A stretch of DNA of 13,658 nt from Temnopleurus reevesii (lineage: Eukaryota > Echinodermata > Echinoidea > Temnopleuroida > Temnopleuridae), in the NCBI GenBank assembly GCA_036244855.1, contig BQKZ01001043.1:88855-102512 (forward strand), given 5' to 3'. A program made the position numbers and the translations under genes. Positions 10,801-13,658 of this stretch are shown piece after piece. The notes under the pieces were generated by a model. That model was not told where the DNA came from, did no database searches, and saw only the letters and a list, made by a program, of their open reading frames with translations. Positions within the stretch are counted from its first letter, which is position 1; every line of letters starts with the position of its first letter.

Positions 10801-13658
10801 CAGCTGGAAGAAATTCTAGCATAATTGTGAGAGGGGGGCTTCTTTTTGGATGGTATTTGTATTTGGTTTCTTTTGTTAGATCGTAGATGTTGAAACGGGA
10901 ACAGTCCTTATTGTCGGCCAGGATGGTGAACTATGGTTTAGAGGTTCACAGAACATACCAGGCCACTTCAAAAATCCTTATAGTATTTTTTTTTTGGGGG
11001 GGGGGGGGGGGGTGGGGGGCTTCTTTTAAGATGGTACATTGTGCATAAGTATTTTTGTTTCGTTTTCAAGGTTGTAGATGTTGGATCTGGAGCAGTCTGT
11101 TGTGTCGGCCAGGATGGTCACCTATGGTTTAGCGGGCTGCAGATCATGCCAAGCTACTTCAAGCATCCCTTTTTTTTGGGGGGGGTGGGAGGCTTCTTTT
11201 TGGATGGTACATTGATTGTGTCTAAAGTTTTATTTTGGTTTATTTCTTTAGGTTGTAGATGTTGAGTCAGGAGCAGTCCTTGGTGCGGGCCAAGATGGTG
11301 AACTATGGTTAAAAGGTCCGCAGATCATGCCAGGTTACTTCAAGAATCCTGAAGCTACTGAGAGAACCATTGATTCAGATGGATATATTCACACAGGTAA
11401 GCTGTTATTTTCTTTGTTTTTCATTTCCGTATTTTCTTCAGAGTGTAATTCTTTTCATTTTAAAAGAATGACACAATATAACTTTAGATAATAGTATAAC
11501 AATTTTTTTTTAATGAGACCACGTTTTGAGGTGATGCACTTCATCTTCACCCCTAAAAACTACGTAAAATCTGGGTTAATCTGTAATTCGAAGTTTAAAA
11601 ACAATATAATTTGAAGTTTGAAAAATATATAATTACATGGCAAATAGACGTGATTAATGAGAAGCAGTATAACAACTGAGATTACACACAACAATGTCAA
11701 GTTGAGGGCAGCTTCACAACAGTGAATTTGCATTGAGAGCATTATTTGGTAATTGTACAACTGTTTAATTGAGTTGGAGTTTAATAGAAATAGAATAATT
11801 TAATAGAAAGGCCTTCTTTGATTTTGAGTTGAAAGTCGGTTGGTGTGATGTCGAAAATGTTGTAACATTAGTGGCCTCATTTCACTAGACATTGGGGTGA
11901 TGTTTGAAGGTGTTTCCAAACATGGGGGATTTTTTTCCCTAGGTGGCCCTGTACTTTTAATGCAATGGTGTTGAATTTCATCTCCATTTTTATCTTCTTT
12001 CAGGTTTCTCAAGTTCCATCTATATTCCCCGCCCTGTAACTCAGCTTTTTGTAAATTTCTTCTTTCTCTCCTGTTATTTTTCAACCTTCCTTGTATTCAC
12101 CCTCCTCTCTTTCTAATTATTTTTTACTTCATCTTCCCTTTCATTCATGATCATGATTGATGATATTGCAATATGTTGACTATAATGCCAAAAAATAAAA
12201 ATAGGCTGCTGTAAAATTAAACTTTAAAGGGTTTATCTGAGACAAAAAGAAATTGCTGAAATTTGCTAAAAAGGTGTTTTGATTTCAAAATATTGAATTT
12301 TTCAAACTAAATGATTTTCATGATCTATATTATGTTAAATAAAGTTATTTTGGGTTTTAGATATTGTATAAGAACGCTTCATTGTAAATAATTATATCCG
12401 AATTTGCATAATAATAAATGATCCAAAATATAGGGAACATGTTTTGCAATCAACCCCACGTTTATTACCAAAATTGACTGTCATCTTTTGTAGGCGATGT
12501 CGGTCACTATGATGAAGATGGCCTATTCTACATTGTTGATCGGCTGAAGGAACTCATCAAATATAAAGCTTATCAGGTAATCTCCTCTTATATTTCTCGA
12601 TCTTCCTTTAGGGGTGTTGTTCAAAAGTCATGGTTGCAATTGATTGCAAGTTGCAGTCGATGGGGATGGGAACACGCCGATCGAAATCATTGTTTCATGC
12701 CCATCTTCCTAGTGAATGAAAGTGTATGTTACAATTTGCAACTAATGGTTGATTTGCAATCAATTACAACTTTTGAACAAAGCTCCCTTAGTTGATAAAC
12801 ATAATGACGGTGATAATTTTGGTACAAACACTACTCAAAGAAGGTTAGGGATCACTTGTTTCACTTCATTATGGGCTCACTTTTTAGGATGAAAAGTGTA
12901 GCGATATACATCCTACAACGATTGAAATAATAATAATAATAGGTATGTTGCGCAAATATTCTCCCTTCTGAGTGCTCAAGGCGCTTTGCATTGCATCACT
13001 CATGTGCGAAGATGATTGCAAAGTGACCAAAATCACTATGATGAAGATGGTCTATTTTACATTCTGTTGATCTGTTAAAGGAACTCATCAAATATAAAGC
13101 TTGTCAGGTACAATCCTCTTATATTTCCTGATATTCCTTTGATATAATGATGATGATGATGATTATGCAACTTGGTACATGTACATACACTACTCAAATC
13201 ATGTACAAAGGTACAAGTAATATGAAATGGTTGGGACCCTAAAGAAGCAGCGTTTTACTTATGATACAGGGCCCCTTGAACAAAAAACAACTTCACTATG
13301 GGCTTCGTTTTAGTATGTTTTTTATAGGATGTGAAGTGTATCGTGTTTCATAACATGCAAGACAGTTGGGTTATTTCCCTTTTTTATCCATTTTATTCAA
13401 CCTTCCCTTCTTTCTTTCTTCTCTCTAGGTTGCTCCTGCAGCTGAGCTTGAGGCTCTCCTCCTTACCCATCCCTCCATCATGGATGCTGCTGTTATATGG
13501 ATCCCGGACAAGGAGGCAGGAGAGATCCCTGAATCCTTTATCACTGTCCATTTTACTCAACCTTCCATTCTTTCTTTCTCCTTTCAGGTTGCTCCTGCTG
13601 AGCTTGAGGCTCTCCTGCTCACCCATCCCTCCATCATGGATGCTGCTGTTATAGGGAT
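1774..13658 (+). CDS. 4-coumarate:CoA ligase / luciferase-like acyl-CoA synthetase, partial (C-terminus outside window)
   Basis: Spliced gene model: 1774-1881, 2688-2895, 3610-3716, 5139-5338, 5822-5996, 9188-9359, 10234-10334, 11252-11396, 12494-12576, then exon 10 (13429 or 13588 onward). The first nine exons give 433 codons with no stop and matching phases. Visible ANL motifs are the ATP-binding loop [10 protein letters not shown] (residues 182-191), LPYFHSYGL with His229, SGAAPLG (299-305), YGMTETGP (325-332), [14 protein letters not shown] (373-386), Asp407 in the GDVG motif, and [14 protein letters not shown] (420-433). The family activates a carboxylic acid with ATP to an acyl-AMP and transfers it to CoA; members are about 540 residues, so roughly the last 100 residues are missing. 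The substrate cannot be read from sequence: phenylpropanoid, fatty or other acids are all possible. Any peroxisomal targeting signal would be beyond the window. Luciferase activity should not be assumed. Family call is firm; exon 10 choice is not. Confidence 0.93.
1882..2687 (+). other. Intron 1: purine-rich tract and foldback
   Basis: Between exons 1 and 2. It holds a strongly A/G-rich stretch at about 1960-2070 and a foldback at 2139-2279. The acceptor is ATCATGCAG at 2687. The open frame starting at 2598 is exon 2 extended leftward into the intron, not a separate gene. Confidence 0.7.
2139..2279. repeat. Foldback element about 140 bp
   Basis: TTCCTTCTCTGCGCC (2144-2158) is repeated inverted as GGTGCAGAGAAGGGA (2262-2276), 13 of 15 matching. 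Weaker pairing continues inward (CATTGACATACACG against CGTGTAAAGTGAATG). It is likely a decayed MITE; the family is not recognised. Confidence 0.45.
2688..2895 (+). CDS. Coding exon 2 (residues 37-105)
   Basis: Encodes [11 protein letters not shown], then [20 protein letters not shown] and [14 protein letters not shown], the N-terminal adenylation subdomain, where the family reads 'GD.V.I..PN.PE' and 'G...T.ANP.YT'. The exon starts in phase 0 after CAG and ends in phase 1 at GAAG/GTTAGC. Confidence 0.92.
3093..3301. repeat. Intronic repeat, copy A (about 209 bp)
   Basis: Shares blocks such as AAAGCCAATAT, GAATTCACTGA, TACATATT, GCAAAATTAGCAAAAA and TTGATATCAAAT with the copies at 3302-3518 and 5358-5573. 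It is directly followed by copy B, so this is a tandem pair in the intron between exons 2 and 3. Confidence 0.6.
3302..3518. repeat. Intronic repeat, copy B (about 217 bp)
   Basis: Directly follows copy A. It shares CAATATTTTAGCATAC, TTACATATTAGC, GAAAGATCA, GTCTATGGG and CAGTATCTTGATATCAAA with copies A or C. It ends about 90 bases before exon 3. Confidence 0.6.
3610..3716 (+). CDS. Coding exon 3 (residues 106-141)
   Basis: Encodes [20 protein letters not shown]...PKVQ, the typical helix and strand after the 'ALYT..E' segment of 4CL-like enzymes (usual pattern 'E...Q....AK.I.T'). The acceptor is TTTCAG at 3609 and the donor is CAG/GTATGT. It restores phase 0. A run of C follows the donor at 3727-3741. 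Confidence 0.92.
3754..4307. mobile_element. Foldback DNA transposon / MITE about 554 bp
   Basis: The two ends are long imperfect inverted repeats: AAAAGGAGAGTCTACCCAAA at the left matches the reverse of the right end TTTGGGTAGACTCGTCTTTT. Pairing continues for about 100 bases, including AAAAAAAGTTTGAGGAAAAT against ATTTTCTTCAAACTTTTTTT. Inner blocks also pair (GATGTCACAGGTGCGCAACT against AGTTGTGCACCCATGATGTC). It has no coding capacity, so it is non-autonomous. No clear target duplication. Confidence 0.65.
4308..4690. mobile_element. Short inverted-repeat element interrupted by a SINE
   Basis: AACCCATTGACTA (4308-4320) is matched inverted by TAGTGAATGGGTT (4678-4690) with one mismatch. The SINE at 4351-4660 fills most of the interior, which suggests it inserted into an older small element directly next to the 554-bp foldback. 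Confidence 0.45.
4351..4660 (+). mobile_element. tRNA-derived SINE with (ATT)n tail
   Basis: The head carries a perfect RNA polymerase III box A (TGGTGTAGTGG, 4363-4373) and box B (GGTTCAAGTCC, 4407-4417), 33 bases apart. A CTTTCAA segment between them would be an anticodon loop with TTC (Glu-like), although its flanking stem is poor. A tRNA-unrelated body follows, ending GGGCTATATAAAAGCC and an (ATT)n tail at 4641-4660. It is a SINE insertion, not a tRNA gene. Confidence 0.8.
4862..5060. repeat. Dispersed repeat with CTGTCTATAG units
   Basis: The motif CACCTGTYTATAG recurs (CACCTGTTTATAG, CACCTGTCTATAG, TCCTGTCTATAGAGG), and an inverted version GTGGCCAAAATATAGACAGG follows at 5014-5033. Its right part resembles the perfect hairpin at 9483-9558 (GTGGCCACTGTAGACAGG), so the two probably belong to one family. 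Confidence 0.5.
5139..5338 (+). CDS. Coding exon 4 (residues 142-207), ATP-binding loop
   Basis: Encodes the ANL A3 signature [18 protein letters not shown] (residues 179-196), the phosphate-binding loop that defines AMP-forming ligases. The start after CTGTAG at 5138 is in phase 0, and the end GAAAG/GTTAGT is in phase 2. All conserved Ser, Thr, Gly and Lys positions of the loop are present. Confidence 0.95.
5358..5573. repeat. Intronic repeat, copy C (about 216 bp)
   Basis: Third copy of the repeat seen at 3093-3518. Shared blocks include AAAGCCAATAT, TTAGCATACAT, GAATTCACTGA, TACATATTAGC and ACAAAATTAGCAAAAA. It lies in the intron between exons 4 and 5, about 20 bases after the donor. Confidence 0.6.
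5822..5996 (+). CDS. Coding exon 5 (residues 208-266)
   Basis: The split codon AG/C gives Ser208. The exon encodes [18 protein letters not shown], with the A4-type histidine (His229, equivalent to the active-site His of 4CL and luciferase), then [28 protein letters not shown], all typical of the family. Donor AAG/GTCAGT, phase 0. Three incomplete copies of this exon lie 650-1020 bases downstream. Confidence 0.94.
6087..6261. mobile_element. Foldback MITE about 175 bp
   Basis: The perfect 16-bp terminal repeat AATCAAATATACCATG (6087-6102) is inverted at 6246-6261. Imperfect pairing continues inward to CACTATTTTC (6153-6162) and GAAAATAGTC (6182-6191), leaving a small GC-rich loop, so almost the whole element can fold on itself. 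No coding capacity. Confidence 0.6.
6300..6632. mobile_element. Second inverted-repeat element about 333 bp
   Basis: TATATCCTACTTGTAA (6300-6315) is matched inverted by TTATAAGTAGGATATA (6617-6632), 15 of 16 bases. TTATATCCTAC occurs once more just outside at 6261-6271. The interior holds a palindromic GATATCGCGGTATCGCGATC stretch. The 78-codon open frame inside has no recognisable motif. Confidence 0.45.
6651..6721 (+). pseudogene. Partial copy of exon 5 (5b): 3' part only
   Basis: Matches the last 70 or so bases of exon 5 (ATGTCAAGGTTAGACCCAGA, CTTCTTGAAGACC) and keeps the donor AAG/GTCAGT. The upstream part of the exon, with its acceptor, is missing; the match starts 18 bases after the inverted-repeat element. 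With no acceptor it cannot be an internal exon. Confidence 0.75.
6775..6900 (+). pseudogene. Partial copy of exon 5 (5c), frameshifted
   Basis: Encodes [17 protein letters not shown] and [11 protein letters not shown], clearly the second half of exon 5. It then loses four bases relative to exon 5 before the end, shifting frame, and reaches ACAAG/GTCAGT. The start of exon 5 is absent. A TTTTCAG at 6793 could act as an acceptor, but a joined product would be truncated and out of frame. Confidence 0.75.
6950..7019 (+). pseudogene. Partial copy of exon 5 (5d), deleted and stop-containing
   Basis: GCCATAC followed by CTACAG resembles the LPYFHS part of exon 5; it then jumps to TTTGACCAAGAGCCCCTTTT, matching the FDPELF part, so the middle is deleted. 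TTG TAG gives an in-frame stop where exon 5 has TTG AAG. The donor is destroyed (AATATAACTT). Confidence 0.65.
7195..7241. repeat. Short tandem repeat of AGCTTTCAGGTTGTNAACAAC
   Basis: Two adjacent copies, GAGCTTTCAGGTTGTCAAC and AAGCTTTCAGGTTGTAAAC, each followed by AACA. Intronic, no function evident. Confidence 0.5.
8319..8485 (+). pseudogene. Diverged copy of exon 6 (6') with both splice sites but wrong phase
   Basis: Encodes [23 protein letters not shown], then [12 protein letters not shown], paralogous to exon 6. The acceptor TTATTATAG and a donor ACGAG/GTTTAT are present. The copy is 167 bases against 172 for exon 6, a five-base loss near the end, so it ends in phase 2 while exon 7 needs phase 1. 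The SGAAPLG motif has changed to SSASPLG. It is either a decayed exon or a frameshifting 'poison' exon. Confidence 0.75.
9188..9359 (+). CDS. Coding exon 6 (residues 267-323)
   Basis: Encodes [15 protein letters not shown], then [20 protein letters not shown], matching the family's 'P.....L...P....YDLSSL....SGAAPLG' block. Acceptor TTTTACTAG at 9187; donor CAAG/GTGAAA in phase 1, as exon 7 requires. A diverged copy lies 0.87 kb upstream. Confidence 0.94.
9360..10233 (+). other. Intron between exons 6 and 7
   Basis: Contains a perfect hairpin (9483-9558) and a GT/CA-rich stretch at 9870-9995 with a TGCATAC...GTATGCA hairpin. At 10141-10200, TCTGTGATATG-like units recur three times. No coding exon was recognised. 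Confidence 0.7.
9483..9558. mobile_element. Perfect 28-bp inverted repeat, 20-bp loop
   Basis: The left arm 9483-9510 (from ATACAGTCAAACC to AGTGGCCA) and the right arm 9531-9558 (from TGGCCACT to GGTTTGACTGTAT) are perfect reverse complements. Perfect arms next to decayed elements imply a recent arrival or recent duplication. It is related to the repeat at 4862-5060. Confidence 0.8.
10234..10334 (+). CDS. Coding exon 7 (residues 324-357), A5 motif
   Basis: The split codon G/GT gives Gly324, then [23 protein letters not shown] is the A5 motif that contacts the adenylate in 4CL and luciferases. It ends [12 protein letters not shown], matching 'G.VG.L.P..E.K', with donor AAG/GTAAGC in phase 0. 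No duplicate of this exon was found. Confidence 0.94.
10335..10879 (+). other. Intron between exons 7 and 8 copies
   Basis: AT-rich; no gene or clear repeat until about 10830, where the GGGGGGCTTCTTTTTGGATGG leader of the exon 8 repeat unit begins. The 60-codon open frame at 10642 has no recognisable feature. Confidence 0.6.
10880..10978 (+). pseudogene. Partial copy of exon 8 (8a): acceptor only
   Basis: After TTTGTTAG it encodes [20 protein letters not shown], then [13 protein letters not shown], paralogous to the first two-thirds of exon 8. It then runs into TTTTTTTTTT and a long G-run instead of the remainder. There is no donor, so it cannot be an internal exon. It retains an Arg in the 'GELW.RG' motif where the complete copy has Lys. 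Confidence 0.8.
11071..11169 (+). pseudogene. Partial copy of exon 8 (8b): acceptor only
   Basis: After GTTTTCAAG it encodes [20 protein letters not shown], then [13 protein letters not shown]. Conserved Glu, Arg/Lys, Pro and Gly positions of the GELW.KGPQ..GY motif are lost (His, Ser, Leu, Ser). It breaks into T8G7 at the same place as copy 8a and has no donor. Confidence 0.8.
11252..11396 (+). CDS. Coding exon 8 (8c, complete; residues 358-405)
   Basis: The only copy with both an acceptor (TTTCTTTAG) and a donor (ACACAG/GTAAGC). It encodes [36 protein letters not shown] and [12 protein letters not shown](G), the A6 region and lead-in to the A7 'TGD' motif. Phase 1 at its end fits exon 9. 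Confidence 0.93.
11397..12493 (+). other. Intron between exons 8 and 9, no gene seen
   Basis: About 1.1 kb, AT-rich. I see no exon copy, clear inverted repeat or RNA gene on either strand. Minus-strand open frames at 11560-11760 and 11800-12084 show no recognisable motif and are taken as chance. Confidence 0.65.
12494..12576 (+). CDS. Coding exon 9 (residues 406-433), hinge and A8 motif
   Basis: Encodes (G)[19 protein letters not shown], then LIKYKAYQ. Asp407 is the ribose-binding Asp of A7. Arg422 belongs to the conserved DRLK. The A8 loop keeps Lys428 and Gln433, equivalent by family pattern to the Lys and Gln that act in 4CL. The usual Gly of 'KYKGYQ' is Ala431. Donor CAG/GTAATC, phase 0. 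Confidence 0.94.
12611..12787. mobile_element. PIF/Harbinger-like MITE, 177 bp, TTA target duplication
   Basis: The ends GGGGTGTTGTTCAAAAGT and ACTTTTGAACAAAGCTCCC are inverted repeats, flanked by TTA on both sides (12608-12610, 12788-12790). TTGCAATTGATTGCAA inside the left arm pairs with TTTGCAATCAATTACAA at the right. G-rich termini with a 3-bp TWA duplication are the hallmark of PIF/Harbinger elements. The duplicated intron after exon 9' lacks it, giving an independent empty site. Confidence 0.65.
12925..12998 (-). mobile_element. Probable SINE-tail remnant
   Basis: An (AAT)n tract is followed by AGGTATGTTGCGC and GTGCTCAAGGCGCTTTGCA. This has the same layout as the tail of the SINE at 4351-4660 in reverse orientation, with (ATT)n next to a short GCGCTT-containing segment. 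No polymerase III head is present. Low certainty. Confidence 0.35.
13033..13107 (+). pseudogene. Frameshifted copy of exon 9 (9')
   Basis: Matches exon 9 from TCACTATGATGAAGATGG to its end. Two extra bases (ACATTCTGTTG against ACATTGTTG) shift the frame and give TAA at 13076-13078. The acceptor and the GDVG start are missing. The donor CAG/GTACAA and the following intron TCCTCTTATATTTCC are kept. It also reads Ala at the usual A8 Gly position. Confidence 0.85.
13146..13163. repeat. (GAT)n microsatellite
   Basis: A short run of ATGATGATGATGATG in the intron after exon 9'. The matching place in the exon 9 intron has only ATAATGACGGTGATAA. Confidence 0.6.
13429..13545 (+). CDS. Exon 10, first copy (10a)
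   Basis: After TCTCTCTAG it encodes [20 protein letters not shown], then [19 protein letters not shown]. It is the C-terminal subdomain start ('VAPAELE..L..HP...DAAVIG.PD...GE'). Compared with 10b it has one extra Ala and Trp for the conserved Gly of AVIG. No consensus donor is visible before the frame runs into the pyrimidine tract that precedes 10b, so it may be an unused copy. The right edge is approximate. The frame stays open into 10b. Confidence 0.6.
13588..13658 (+). CDS. Exon 10, second copy (10b), cut by window end (residues 434-)
   Basis: After CTCCTTTCAG it encodes [20 protein letters not shown], then VIG, matching the family better than 10a. Phase 0 fits exon 9. It differs from 10a by three substitutions and a three-base deletion over 71 bases. 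It is probably the productive copy, by analogy with exon 8, where the last copy is the complete one; its 3' end is not visible. Confidence 0.8.

Larger units (their letters stand above)
10828..11251 (+). repeat. Tandem exon-plus-intron repeat units of exon 8
   Basis: Each unit is a G-rich stretch, GGCTTCTTTTTGGATGG, a T-rich segment with an acceptor, then the exon 8 start. Exon starts are spaced 191 and 181 bases (10880, 11071, 11252). Units are separated by T-run/G-run tracts (10987-11018 and 11170-11187) joined where the exon copy breaks at AATCC or CATCC. Confidence 0.75.
12577..13428 (+). other. Intron between exon 9 and exon 10
   Basis: Contains the MITE, a probable SINE-tail remnant, a frameshifted exon 9 copy and the intron segment duplicated with it. 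The duplicated landmarks (TCCTCTTATATTTC, ACACTACTCAAA, ACTTCATTATGGGCT / ACTTCACTATGGGCT, AGGATGAAAAGTG / AGGATGTGAAGTG) show that exon 9 and much of its downstream intron were copied together. Confidence 0.65.

Noticed and set aside
10880..11396. Exon 8 copies as mutually exclusive alternative exons
   Set aside because: Only the last copy has a donor and the full exon length; the first two break into T/G tracts at the same point.
11800..12084. 94-codon minus-strand open frame
   Set aside because: Charged, low-information sequence within an intron, with no motif and no supporting neighbour or splice context.
1774..13658. Bioluminescence luciferase gene
   Set aside because: Motifs seen are shared by all 4CL-like ligases and luciferases; nothing distinguishes light production from ordinary acyl-CoA synthesis.
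1774..13658. Nonribosomal peptide synthetase adenylation module
   Set aside because: The [20 protein letters not shown] form and 4CL-like length and order point to a stand-alone CoA ligase; no condensation or carrier domain is in the window, although downstream sequence is unseen.

Overview
The window looks like nuclear DNA of a marine invertebrate, probably a deuterostome such as an echinoderm. This placement is inference. It rests on small exons in AT-rich introns, a tRNA-derived SINE with an (ATT)n tail, and many short foldback elements of the kind common in sea urchin, sea star and lancelet introns. No bacterial, viral or organellar gene was seen.

There is one protein gene, on the plus strand: a 4-coumarate:CoA ligase / firefly-luciferase-like acyl-CoA synthetase of the ANL (adenylate-forming) superfamily. 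Nine coding exons join with compatible phases and give 433 residues from the start codon through the '[14 protein letters not shown]' motif. A tenth exon starts in duplicate at the right edge, where the window cuts it. The C-terminal end, including the expected catalytic lysine region, lies outside. Upstream, an NRF-1-type site, a CRE half-site and a strong donor at 419/420 suggest the promoter and a non-coding first exon, which would join the start-codon exon at 1758.

Layout: 1-419, promoter and putative 5'UTR exon; 420-1757, first intron with small hairpins; 1758-5996, exons 1-5, with introns holding repeats, a 554-bp foldback element and a nested SINE; 5997-9187, a long intron with three broken copies of exon 5 and one frameshifted copy of exon 6; 9188-10334, exons 6 and 7; 10335-11396, three tandem copies of the start of exon 8, of which only the last is complete; 11397-13107, exon 9 and a frameshifted copy of it; 13429 to the end, two tandem copies of exon 10.

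The most unusual point is that five of the ten exons (5, 6, 8, 9, 10) are duplicated locally. Most extra copies keep only one of their two splice sites, and the one that keeps both (6') has the wrong phase. The locus therefore appears littered with half-exons that splicing should ignore, rather than carrying a set of alternative exons. Exon 10 is a possible exception: its two copies are very similar and lie in one open frame. I found no multi-gene system here.
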